Of a DNA stretch of 9,609 nucleotides, positions 1-5,154 are shown piece after piece. Numbering within the stretch: position 1 is the stretch's first letter; every line of letters begins with the position of its first letter. The position numbers were made by a program, and so were the translations under genes. The notes under the pieces were generated by a model. It saw only the letters and a list, made by a program, of their open reading frames with translations, had not been told where the DNA came from and did no database searches. The stretch covers positions 1 to 9,609 of the forward strand of contig CALIMO010000117.1 of assembly GCA_938045655.1 (NCBI GenBank), in the 5' to 3' direction. This DNA comes from an uncultured bacterium. GTDB taxonomy: Bacteria; Patescibacteriota; Saccharimonadia; Saccharimonadales; Saccharimonadaceae.

Positions 1-3
1 TAG

Positions 4-15
4 TTCTATATAGAA
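4..15. repeat. Perfect 12-bp palindrome upstream of the integrase gene
   Basis: TTCTATATAGAA is self-complementary and lies about 48 bases before the integrase ATG. A possible weak -10 (TATATA, 40-45) follows it. The palindrome could be an operator, but AT-rich palindromes of this size also arise by chance, and no regulator gene is visible. Confidence 0.25.
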
Positions 16-62
16 TTTCTGTTTAATTCTTTTTAATTTTATATAGAGCGAGAGGAGATGAA

Positions 63-983
63 ATGATTAATGAACAAATTGAAACATATTTAAAGTGGTG
101 CGAGAATATCGCAAACTTAACAGAGCAAACAATTGGAACGAAGAAGTTTATTTTGCGGATATTTGTAAAGCAGACGATGATTGACGATATCTTTGAACTT
201 GATTTGGAGACTTTTATTGAGTGGAAAAATGGAATGCTCTCGGGCAATTTGACAGGTAGGACTTATGGCGTGGAAACAATAAACACACGACTAAAAACTT
301 TGCGGTGCTTTTTGAGGTGGGCAGTGGAGTATTATGAGAGAAAACCAAAAATCAGACCGATTATGATTCAGAAAATTAAATCAGTAAACAAAACACCAGA
401 TTATATCTTTTATCGTGAGAATGAAATTAAATATGTTTTGAAAAGTTCACCAGAGTTCGAGAAACTTTCAATTGCTTTGTTGTTCGAAAGTGGTCTACGG
501 ATTTCAGAATTTCGAAATATTAAGGTTGGCGATATTGATTTTGAAAAGGGGAGAATTGCGATAATTGGTAAAGGGCGAAAGTTTGGCTATGTTTATTTTT
601 CGTTCAGAACCAGCTTAAAACTTGAGAATTATATTGCTAAAAATGGACTTTTCGACCACGATTTCTTATGGAGAAGCCCTGCGAGCGCTTCTGGACAACC
701 TTTGACTGTAAAGGCGATCCGAAAGCGCTTAAAACGGCAATTCGAACGATGCGGATTTAAGAATTTTCACCCGCACCAACTTCGACATTCTTTCGCAACT
801 AATTTAGCCGAACGGGGTGCAGATATTTATGAAATTCAGCAGCTATTACGACACGCAGATATTCGAACGACTCAAATTTACCTTCATCACCTTCAAAATA
901 AACTTGGTAATTCTTATCGAAGAATTTTCAACGAAGAGATTTACTACTTTAAAATACCTTTTTCAGAAAAAACTTATGTTTAG
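63..983 (+). CDS. Tyrosine recombinase / integrase (XerC/D-like)
   Basis: This 306-residue protein should cut and rejoin DNA at a specific site through a covalent 3'-phosphotyrosine link. An N-terminal SAM-like DNA-binding region (about 1-105) is followed by the catalytic domain (about 115-285). The full catalytic set is visible: Arg146 in ESGLRISEF, a beta-hairpin Lys near 170-172 (GKGRK), His238 and Arg241 in HPHQLRHSF, His264 in LLRHADI and Tyr273 in QIYLHH. Length matches Xer-type proteins and simple integrases. The start is supported by AGGAG at 53-57, 5 bases before the ATG; an upstream ATG at 58 makes only Met-Lys-stop (58-66). Just downstream lies a tRNA-Gln 3' fragment, the usual target of integrases, so I favour an element integrase over the chromosomal dimer-resolving Xer. 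No dif-like site was found. It has no clear terminator of its own. Confidence 0.93.
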   Translation: MINEQIETYLKWCENIANLTEQTIGTKKFILRIFVKQTMIDDIFELDLETFIEWKNGMLSGNLTGRTYGVETINTRLKTLRCFLRWAVEYYERKPKIRPIMIQKIKSVNKTPDYIFYRENEIKYVLKSSPEFEKLSIALLFESGLRISEFRNIKVGDIDFEKGRIAIIGKGRKFGYVYFSFRTSLKLENYIAKNGLFDHDFLWRSPASASGQPLTVKAIRKRLKRQFERCGFKNFHPHQLRHSFATNLAERGADIYEIQQLLRHADIRTTQIYLHHLQNKLGNSYRRIFNEEIYYFKIPFSEKTYV

Positions 984-986
984 GTA

Positions 987-1015
987 TTGACTTTTTAGCT
1001 TGGGTGTGATATTAT
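987..1015 (+). promoter_or_regulatory. Strong sigma70-type promoter after the integrase gene
   Basis: TTGACT (987-992), a 17-base spacer and TATTAT (1010-1015), with TG at 1007-1008 giving an extended -10. A transcript would start near 1022 and run through the hairpins at 1028-1086 and the tRNA-Gln fragment to the terminator ending near 1202. It begins only four bases after the integrase stop codon, so it is not the integrase promoter. Confidence 0.6.
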
Positions 1016-1093
1016 GGGAACATAAGACGCAGAAAGCGTTAAGTAAATGAAAATATAGACTTTTATCACTGCTGATAAAGTCTATACACCCAA
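1000..1093. repeat. Inverted repeat enclosing three hairpins
   Basis: An 8-bp inverted repeat, TTGGGTGT (1000-1007) and ACACCCAA (1086-1093), encloses three further hairpins: TTATG-GGAA-CATAA (1012-1025), ACGC-AGAAA-GCGT (1027-1039) and a long one. In the long one TATAGACTTTTATC (1054-1067) pairs with GATAAAGTCTATA (1074-1086), with one bulged T and a 6-base loop. Drawn together they form a cloverleaf-like four-way fold. A transcript starting near 1022 would contain only the second and third hairpins in full, so as DNA the region could instead be a recombination site or protein-binding region. No known RNA family is recognised. Confidence 0.45.
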
Positions 1094-1110
1094 ATACTCT
1101 TATTGGTTGG

Positions 1111-1160
1111 CAGGGTTTTGGTCCTGGCATTCGGGGGTTCGAATCCCTCCATCCCAGCCA
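1111..1160 (+). pseudogene. 3' fragment of tRNA-Gln(UUG), probable attachment site
   Basis: From the anticodon arm to the CCA end this reads as tRNA-Gln: anticodon loop TTTTGGT at 1116-1122 (anticodon TTG at 1118-1120), T arm 1133-1149 with loop TTCGAAT, acceptor strand CATCCCA (1150-1156), discriminator G and encoded CCA (1158-1160). The 5' half is missing: no TGGGATG-like acceptor strand and no normal D arm precede it. The left strand of the anticodon stem (CAGGG) pairs badly with CCTGG, including an A-G mismatch. That is the pattern left when an integrative element recombines into a tRNA gene and displaces its 3' end, and an integrase gene ends 130 bases upstream. The terminator stem begins inside the tRNA 3' end, as expected for the original gene. 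An unusual but functional tRNA is less likely, because no acceptor stem can form properly. Confidence 0.65.
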
Positions 1161-1202
1161 AGATAAAATGTTTATTTTAAACGCTTTATCTTGGCTTTTT
1201 AT
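1156..1202 (+). terminator. Rho-independent terminator fused to the tRNA-Gln 3' end
   Basis: AGCCAAGATAAA (1156-1167) pairs perfectly over 12 bp with TTTATCTTGGCT (1185-1196), followed by a T run (1196-1200). The first five bases of the stem are the last bases of the tRNA fragment, so tRNA folding and termination compete for them. Confidence 0.85.
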
Positions 1203-1306
1203 TTTTGATAGTGCATTGACGCAAATTTATTTTTACAAGATATATCTTTCTATTTAGATTTTTTAATAAACATTAAGGAATATATTTTTTAAGATTAAGA
1301 TAAGAT

Positions 1307-1339
1307 AAAAAAATCACTAATCTTTCGAAAAGTGATTTT
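1307..1339 (-). terminator. Terminator of tRNA-Glu
   Basis: On the minus strand AAAATCACT (1331-1339) pairs with AGTGATTTT (1310-1318), giving a 9-bp stem, and a run of T follows (1307-1313, partly within the stem). The 12-base loop contains TTTCGAAAGAT, the same loop as in the carbamate kinase terminator. The 100 bases to its left (1206-1306) hold only AT-rich sequence and a small palindrome (1237-1248); I see no gene there. Confidence 0.8.
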
Positions 1340-1353
1340 AAATAATTTCTTTT

Positions 1354-1428
1354 TGGTGATCTTACCGGGAATCGAACCCGGATTGCCAGGATGAAAACCT
1401 GGTGTCCTAACCGTTAGACGATAAGACC
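1354..1428 (-). tRNA. tRNA-Glu(UUC)
   Basis: A complete cloverleaf on the minus strand. The acceptor strands GGTCTTA and TAAGATC pair with one G-T wobble. The anticodon arm is CCAGG-TTTTCAT-CCTGG with anticodon TTC. The T arm is CCGGG-TTCGATT-CCCGG. Discriminator A is followed by an encoded CCA at 1354-1356. It has its own promoter and terminator, so it is a single-gene unit, divergent from pyk. Confidence 0.96.
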
Positions 1429-1470
1429 AATGAGCTGAGCTTTGGGGTGATAAAGCAACAACTCGTTTTA

Positions 1471-1499
1471 ATTATAACAAACTTTAAAAAATAATGCAA
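1471..1499 (-). promoter_or_regulatory. Promoter of tRNA-Glu
   Basis: On the minus strand: TTGCAT (1494-1499), a 17-base spacer and TATAAT (1471-1476), preceded by TGT for an extended -10. Transcription should start near 1464, giving a leader of about 35 bases that RNase P would remove. Confidence 0.75.
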
Positions 1500-1523
1500 C
1501 CCCTTTTTTAATAAAAATAAAAG

Positions 1524-1532
1524 TGGTATAAT
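1524..1532 (+). promoter_or_regulatory. Extended -10 promoter of pyk (leaderless)
   Basis: TGGTATAAT is a perfect extended -10. Only 8 bases separate it from the pyk ATG at 1541, so the transcript should begin at 1539-1541, with no room for a ribosome binding site. No convincing -35 is present. Confidence 0.75.
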
Positions 1533-1540
1533 GTATAAGT

Positions 1541-2971
1541 ATGGAAAATAATGTTTACAAACGAACAAAAATTTTGGCTACGATCGGCCCAGCAAGCGAC
1601 AGCCCTGAAATGATCGAAAAACTTATCAACGCAGGAATCAACGGAGCTCGATTGAATTTCTCTCATGGCTCATATGAAGAACATGCTGCAAAAATTAAAG
1701 CAGTTCGCGAAATTAGCAAAAAGCTAGGTCGTGAAATTGCAATTTTGCAAGATTTGCAAGGTCCAAAGATTCGTCTTGGAGATATTGTAGATAATCGTTT
1801 TGAAGTTAATGAAGGTGATGAATTGGTTCTTGACTACGCAATTCAGCAGCATGATGGCTCAGCTAATTTGCCAGTTCAATACAACTTGGCCGAAAAGGTT
1901 AAAGTTGGTGAGCCTGTTTATATTTTTGACGGAAAAGTTCGAACAGAAGTTATTGAAGTGCCTTCAAATACTGCAATTAAATTGCGAGTTTTGAATAAAG
2001 GAACTTTGATGAGCCGAAAAGGCCTAAACTTGCCAGATACAGACTTTGGCGGTGACGTTATTACTGAAAAAGACATGCGGGATCTTGAATTCGGTGCAAC
2101 TCAAGATATTGATTATGTAGCAATGAGCTTTGTGCAAACTGCTGAAGATATTGAGAATGTTCGCCAGCTTCTTGTGAGTCATAATAGCGAAGCACAAGTT
2201 ATTGCGAAAATTGAAACTAAAAAAGCTGTTTCTGATGAAGAACTTGAAAAAATCGTTCTTGCTGCTGATGGTGTAATGATTGCTCGCGGCGATATGGCTT
2301 ATGAAGTTGCTCCAGAAGTTGTACCAATTATCCAACGAAAAGCTGTTGCCCTTTGTCGAAAGCATGGAAAAATTTCAATTGTTGCAACTCAAACAATGGG
2401 TTCAATGGTTGATAATCCACAACCTTCTCGTGCGGAAGTTTCTGACGTTGCTAACGCTGTAATTCAAGGTGCTGATGTTGTAATGCTTTCAGATGAGTCT
2501 GCAACTGGTAAATACCCAGAAGAAACCGTAAAAGCAATGCGTGATGTGATTATGTATACACAAGAACACGCAGCAGTTTCGCCAATTGATGATATTGTAG
2601 AGCGTGGTGAAGATGAAGCTTTAAATGCAATTTCTCTTGCTGCAGTTGAACTTGCTGAACAAATTAATGCCGATGCATTGATTGTTGAAACTAAATCTGG
2701 ACAAACTGCTGCAACTGCTGCTGCAAACCGCCCAGCACTTCCAATTTATGCTGTAACAAGCTCAAATCGTGTTGCTCAACAACTTGGTTTGAATTATGCA
2801 ACCCGAAGCTTCATCCGCCCAGATGGTGAATTTGCCGGTCTTGAGCTCGCAAAAGAACTAAAAGCTAATGGAACATTTGGTAATAAAGAGAAAGCAACAG
2901 TTGTTATTGTTTCTGGCCGTCAACCTGGATTAGTTGGTGGAACCGATACAATTCGAGTTCGAACAATCTAA
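1541..2971 (+). CDS. pyk: Pyruvate kinase
   Basis: Pyruvate kinase moves phosphate from phosphoenolpyruvate to ADP, making pyruvate and ATP in the last step of glycolysis. At 476 residues it has the usual single-subunit length without the extra C-terminal PEP-utilizer domain. Visible motifs are KILATIGPAS near the N-terminus, Arg37-Leu-Asn39-Phe-Ser41, LQDLQGPKIRLG (69-80), the small B domain (about 75-175), VIAKIET with catalytic Lys223 and metal-binding Glu225, ARGD with Asp251, ATQT with Thr283, and RAEVSDVANAV. The allosteric C-domain covers about 355-476. Two segments differ from textbook enzymes: GDMAYE where GDLGVE is usual, and MLSDESATGKYP where MLSGETAxGKYP is usual; catalytic residues are kept. 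The start is the first ATG after an extended -10 box and lacks a ribosome binding site. The gene converges on arcC, separated by two terminators. Confidence 0.97.
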   Translation: MENNVYKRTKILATIGPASDSPEMIEKLINAGINGARLNFSHGSYEEHAAKIKAVREISKKLGREIAILQDLQGPKIRLGDIVDNRFEVNEGDELVLDYAIQQHDGSANLPVQYNLAEKVKVGEPVYIFDGKVRTEVIEVPSNTAIKLRVLNKGTLMSRKGLNLPDTDFGGDVITEKDMRDLEFGATQDIDYVAMSFVQTAEDIENVRQLLVSHNSEAQVIAKIETKKAVSDEELEKIVLAADGVMIARGDMAYEVAPEVVPIIQRKAVALCRKHGKISIVATQTMGSMVDNPQPSRAEVSDVANAVIQGADVVMLSDESATGKYPEETVKAMRDVIMYTQEHAAVSPIDDIVERGEDEALNAISLAAVELAEQINADALIVETKSGQTAATAAANRPALPIYAVTSSNRVAQQLGLNYATRSFIRPDGEFAGLELAKELKANGTFGNKEKATVVIVSGRQPGLVGGTDTIRVRTI

Positions 2972-2989
2972 TTTTATAAAATAAATAAG

Positions 2990-3024
2990 ATAAGCGTTTC
3001 AAGTAGGGAACGCTTATTTTTATT
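2990..3024 (+). terminator. Terminator of pyk
   Basis: ATAAGCGTTTC (2990-3000) pairs with GGAACGCTTAT (3007-3017), an 11-bp stem with one G-T wobble and a 6-base loop, followed by a T-rich tract. Confidence 0.88.
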
Positions 3025-3034
3025 TATATTGATC

Positions 3035-3070
3035 AAATAAAATTAGCCGATCTTTCGAAAGGCTAATTTT
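3035..3070 (-). terminator. Terminator of arcC
   Basis: A 10-bp stem, AAAATTAGCC (3039-3048) and GGCTAATTTT (3061-3070), flanks a loop containing the self-complementary CTTTCGAAAG. On the minus strand it is followed by TTTTATTT. It is nearly symmetrical and may also stop plus-strand readthrough from pyk. Confidence 0.85.
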
Positions 3071-3075
3071 AGGTT

Positions 3076-4011
3076 TTATTGTGTAATTACTGTTCCAAGA
3101 TTTTTCGAAATTGCATCTTGAGCATTCTCGAGGCTTGTAATAACTGCTTTTCCCCCAGTTTTTGCGAATTTTAGTGAAGCTTGGACCTTTGGTAACATTG
3201 AACCTGCGCCAAATTGGTCTTCGCTAATATATTTCTCTGCTTCTTCTGGTGAAATTACACCCAAAGCTTGTTGATTTTCTTTTCCATAATTAATCATCGC
3301 ATTATCAACACCAGTTAAAATTAATAGTGTATCGGCGTTAATTTTTTCAGCCAAAAGCTCTGCGGCGAAGTCTTTATCAATCACAGCGTCAACTCCTTCG
3401 AAAGAATTTTCTCCATTTGAAACTACTGGAATTCCACCACCACCAGCCGCTATAACAATTGCGCCAGTTTTCATAAAGTCAATAATCGCATCACTTTCAA
3501 GAATATGGATTGGTTTTGGTGAAGGGACAACTCGCCGCCAGCCGCGCCCAGAGTCTTCTCTGATGACATAACCTTTTTCGGTTAAAACCTTTTGAGCTTC
3601 TTCTTCGGAATAGAATGGACCAATTGGCTTTGTTGGGTTTTTAAAAGCTTGGTCATCTTTCGAAACTTCAACTTGAGTAATAATGGTTGTAGCATTTTTC
3701 GAAATTCCATTTCTTGAAAGTTCTTCTTTTAAGGCTTTTTGGATCCAATAGCCAATCATCCCCTGAGTCATTCCCACACTAACATGAAGGGGCATTGCAG
3801 GGGTTGAAGGTGAATTTCCAGCTTCTTCATGAAGGATTAGATTTCCGACTTGTGGGCCATTCCCATGAACAATTACTAGTTCATGACCATCTTTAATGAG
3901 AGGGATAAGCTTTTGAACTGTTTCTTTTGCAACTTCTTCTTGAATCTGTGCGGTTAATTCACCATTTTTTTGTAAAGCATTGCCACCAAGTGCAATAACG
4001 ATTTTTGACAT
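3076..4011 (-). CDS. arcC: Carbamate kinase
   Basis: Carbamate kinase converts carbamoyl phosphate and ADP to ATP, ammonia and CO2. It is the last, energy-yielding step of the arginine deiminase pathway. The 311-residue protein carries the whole amino-acid-kinase pattern: IALGGNAL (6-13), VHGNGPQVGN (48-57), GMIGYW (84-89), KPIGPF with Lys128, GWRRVVPSPKP (157-167), AAGGGGIPV, IDKDFA with Lys213, ILTGVD, and GAGSMLPKV with Lys275. These lysines match the substrate-binding lysines of the Enterococcus enzyme. The start is supported by AAGGA (4018-4022), 6 bases before the ATG, and by an upstream consensus promoter. The usual partners arcA (arginine deiminase) and arcB (ornithine carbamoyltransferase) are not in the window; here the gene is a single-gene unit. 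In oral Saccharibacteria this pathway is known to help the cell and its host bacterium; whether it works here depends on arcA/arcB elsewhere. Confidence 0.96.
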   Translation of the reverse strand: MSKIVIALGGNALQKNGELTAQIQEEVAKETVQKLIPLIKDGHELVIVHGNGPQVGNLILHEEAGNSPSTPAMPLHVSVGMTQGMIGYWIQKALKEELSRNGISKNATTIITQVEVSKDDQAFKNPTKPIGPFYSEEEAQKVLTEKGYVIREDSGRGWRRVVPSPKPIHILESDAIIDFMKTGAIVIAAGGGGIPVVSNGENSFEGVDAVIDKDFAAELLAEKINADTLLILTGVDNAMINYGKENQQALGVISPEEAEKYISEDQFGAGSMLPKVQASLKFAKTGGKAVITSLENAQDAISKNLGTVITQ

Positions 4012-4050
4012 TTATTTTCCTTTTTGTTTTTAATTTAATAATATAGATAA

Positions 4051-4079
4051 ATTATAGCATAAGTTTTTTAGAAAGTCAA
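4051..4079 (-). promoter_or_regulatory. Promoter of arcC
   Basis: On the minus strand: TTGACT (4074-4079), a 17-base spacer, then TGC plus TATAAT (4051-4056). This is close to perfect sigma70 consensus with an extended -10. The leader of about 33 bases carries a ribosome binding site. No operator-like repeat is evident. Confidence 0.82.
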
Positions 4080-4093
4080 TATTATTTCATAAT

Positions 4094-4123
4094 AAAAAAG
4101 ACACAACTTGTCAAAGTTATGCC
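4094..4123 (-). terminator. Terminator of tRNA-Pro
   Basis: On the minus strand GGCATAACTT pairs with AAGTTGTGTC around the loop TGAC (4100-4123), a 10-bp stem with two wobbles, then six T (4094-4099). Confidence 0.8.
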
Positions 4124-4139
4124 TGTAACAATCTCGTAT

Positions 4140-4216
4140 TGGTCGGGGTGAAAGGACTCGAACCTTCGACCTCACGGTCCCAAACCGCGCGCGCTAGCCA
4201 ACTGCGCCACACCCCG
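4140..4216 (-). tRNA. tRNA-Pro(UGG)
   Basis: A complete cloverleaf on the minus strand. Acceptor CGGGGTG pairs with CACCCCG. The anticodon loop is TTTGGGA with anticodon TGG followed by G37. The T loop is TTCGAGT. Discriminator A is followed by an encoded CCA (4140-4142). With G36 and G37 this tRNA is a standard substrate of TrmD, whose gene lies directly upstream on the same strand. It has its own promoter and terminator. Confidence 0.96.
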
Positions 4217-4239
4217 AGATTAACTCGAAATATACAACC

Positions 4240-4268
4240 ATTATAACGCATATATTTCGAAAAATCAA
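4240..4268 (-). promoter_or_regulatory. Promoter of tRNA-Pro
   Basis: On the minus strand: TTGATT (4263-4268), a 17-base spacer, TATAAT (4240-4245). The spacer contains TTTCGAAA. The stretch TGCGTTATAAT recurs in the promoter of the candidate small RNA at 5125-5133. The -35 sits 10 bases after the trmD stop. Confidence 0.75.
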
Positions 4269-4278
4269 GCAAAAAAAT

Positions 4279-4920
4279 CTATTTTGAATATTTTTTTCGC
4301 CATTCTTCAATTTTGGCGTGATGCCCGCTTAACAAAACTTCTGGAACTTTCATTCCGCGGAAATCTGCTGGTCTTGTAAATTGTGGAAATTCCAGATTAT
4401 CACCATCTGAATAACTTTCAATTTCAGCTGATTTTTCGCCACCAAGTACGCCGGGGATCAGGCGGACTATACTATCGATTATTGCCATTGCGGGAATTTC
4501 GCCACCAGTCAAAATAAATTTACCAATACTTATTTTTTCGTCAACAATTTCGAAAATTCGTGAATCAAACCCTTCATATCGTCCGCATAAAATAATTAAA
4601 TCTTCGCCGGAATTAGCTTTTTCTTGGGCTTTTTCTTGATTCCAGATATTCTCGCTTGGGGTCATTGCGATAATTTTTGCATTTGGTGAATTATTTTTTG
4701 CAAATTCAACTGCTTCGAAAAGAGGCTCTGGTTTTAAGAGCATTCCGTCTCCTCCACCATAGGGAATGTCGTCAACTTGCTTGCGCATTCCAACACCAAA
4801 ATCACGTAAATTAATAATTTCAAAAGAAACTACATTTTGATTTTGCGCCTTCCACATCATTGCATTATTTAAAACTGGTTTGAACATTTCAGGGAAGAGA
4901 GTGATCACTTGAATTTTCAT
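4279..4920 (-). CDS. trmD: tRNA (guanine-N1)-methyltransferase, short form
   Basis: TrmD uses S-adenosylmethionine to methylate N1 of G37 in tRNAs that have G36, which prevents +1 frameshifting. The trefoil-knot SPOUT fold is evident: VITLFPEMF (5-13), DDIPYGGGDGM (50-60), LCGRYEGFDSR (111-121), SIGKFILTGGEIPAM (131-145), RLIPGVLGGE with Arg153 (matching Arg154 of E. coli), TRP (182-184) and VLLSGHHAKIEEWR. Two things are odd. The protein stops at residue 213, just after WRKK, while E. coli TrmD has about 255 residues, so most of the C-terminal helical tail is absent. The position aligned with catalytic Asp169 of E. coli appears to be Glu168 (SAEIESY against SATEDSF). There is no ribosome binding site; a -10 box lies 8 bases before the ATG. 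rimM and rplS, usual partners, are not adjacent. Confidence 0.95.
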   Translation of the reverse strand: MKIQVITLFPEMFKPVLNNAMMWKAQNQNVVSFEIINLRDFGVGMRKQVDDIPYGGGDGMLLKPEPLFEAVEFAKNNSPNAKIIAMTPSENIWNQEKAQEKANSGEDLIILCGRYEGFDSRIFEIVDEKISIGKFILTGGEIPAMAIIDSIVRLIPGVLGGEKSAEIESYSDGDNLEFPQFTRPADFRGMKVPEVLLSGHHAKIEEWRKKYSK

Positions 4921-4928
4921 ATTAATTT

Positions 4929-4957
4929 ATTTTACCATTTTTTAGATTTTTTTGCAA
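4929..4957 (-). promoter_or_regulatory. Promoter of trmD (leaderless)
   Basis: On the minus strand: TTGCAA (4952-4957), a 17-base spacer, then TGG plus TAAAAT (4929-4934). Eight bases follow before the trmD ATG, so the mRNA should start within a base or two of the start codon. Confidence 0.72.
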
Positions 4958-4965
4958 AATAAACA

Positions 4966-5120
4966 AACTAAAAATCCAGCCAAGATATTATGGCTGGATT
5001 TTTAACAAGTATAAGCTCTCAAACTTTCCTTAGTTTGCTCGCATAGAGCTTTGACTTTTTTGTTTTTTCCGCAGTTCTTTCGAAATCTAAAACTCCACAA
5101 TAGATTTCGAACTGAACTAC
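4966..5120 (-). ncRNA. Candidate structured small RNA between khpA and trmD
   Basis: The 200 bases between khpA and trmD hold no reading frame but three strong hairpins in a row on the minus strand. First, a long stem: GTAGTTC (5114-5120) pairs with GAACTGC (5071-5077), and TTCGAAATCTA (5101-5111) pairs with TAGATTTCGAA (5079-5089), with a small internal loop between them and an 11-base terminal loop. Second, AAGCTCT (5045-5051) and AGAGCTT (5013-5019) enclose CAAACT and AGTTTG (5032-5037, 5020-5025) with a one-sided 7-base bulge. Third, the terminator at 4970-5003. A -10 box at 5125-5130 would start it near 5118, giving about 150 nt. I do not recognise the family; it lacks the conserved core of SRP RNA. 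It could instead be a long 3' untranslated region of khpA. The second hairpin is followed by a T tract on the plus strand, so plus-strand termination is possible too. Confidence 0.45.
4970..5003 (-). terminator. Bidirectional terminator before trmD
   Basis: A perfect 13-bp stem, AAAAATCCAGCCA (4970-4982) and TGGCTGGATTTTT (4991-5003), with an 8-base loop. On the minus strand it ends in TTTTT and a T-rich tract. It separates khpA and the candidate small RNA from trmD, which has its own promoter. Confidence 0.88.
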
Positions 5121-5124
5121 TTAT

Positions 5125-5154
5125 ATTATAACGCAATATCGTCTAATTCTGCAA
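5125..5154 (-). promoter_or_regulatory. Possible promoter of the candidate small RNA
   Basis: On the minus strand TATAAT (5125-5130) overlaps the khpA stop codon, with a weak TTGCAG (5149-5154) 18 bases upstream. It shares the 11-mer TGCGTTATAAT with the tRNA-Pro promoter, which hints at stable-RNA expression. Confidence 0.45.

Noticed and set aside
957..984. A dif site for XerC/D near the end of the recombinase gene
   Set aside because: TTATGTTTAGG slightly resembles a XerD half-site, but the opposite arm shows no match and the stretch lies in the coding end of the gene.
1081..1160. An intact tRNA-Gln gene
   Set aside because: CCAA (1090-1093) and TTGG (1107-1110) can mimic a D stem, but the loop is 13 bases, position 26 is missing and no strand upstream pairs with the acceptor CATCCCA. 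It is called a 3' fragment instead.
1022..1202. A T-box riboswitch or tmRNA
   Set aside because: There is no T-box AGGGTGG-type sequence or specifier arrangement and no downstream gene in the leader. There is no tmRNA tag frame or alanine-type acceptor, and the length is too short.
1206..1306. A promoter starting with TTGACG at 1217
   Set aside because: No -10 box lies at a suitable distance, and no gene or RNA follows before the tRNA-Glu terminator.
4966..5120. 4.5S/SRP RNA in the khpA-trmD gap
   Set aside because: The conserved asymmetric loop and GGAA-type tetraloop context of SRP domain IV are not present; AAGGAA in the second hairpin is only a superficial match.
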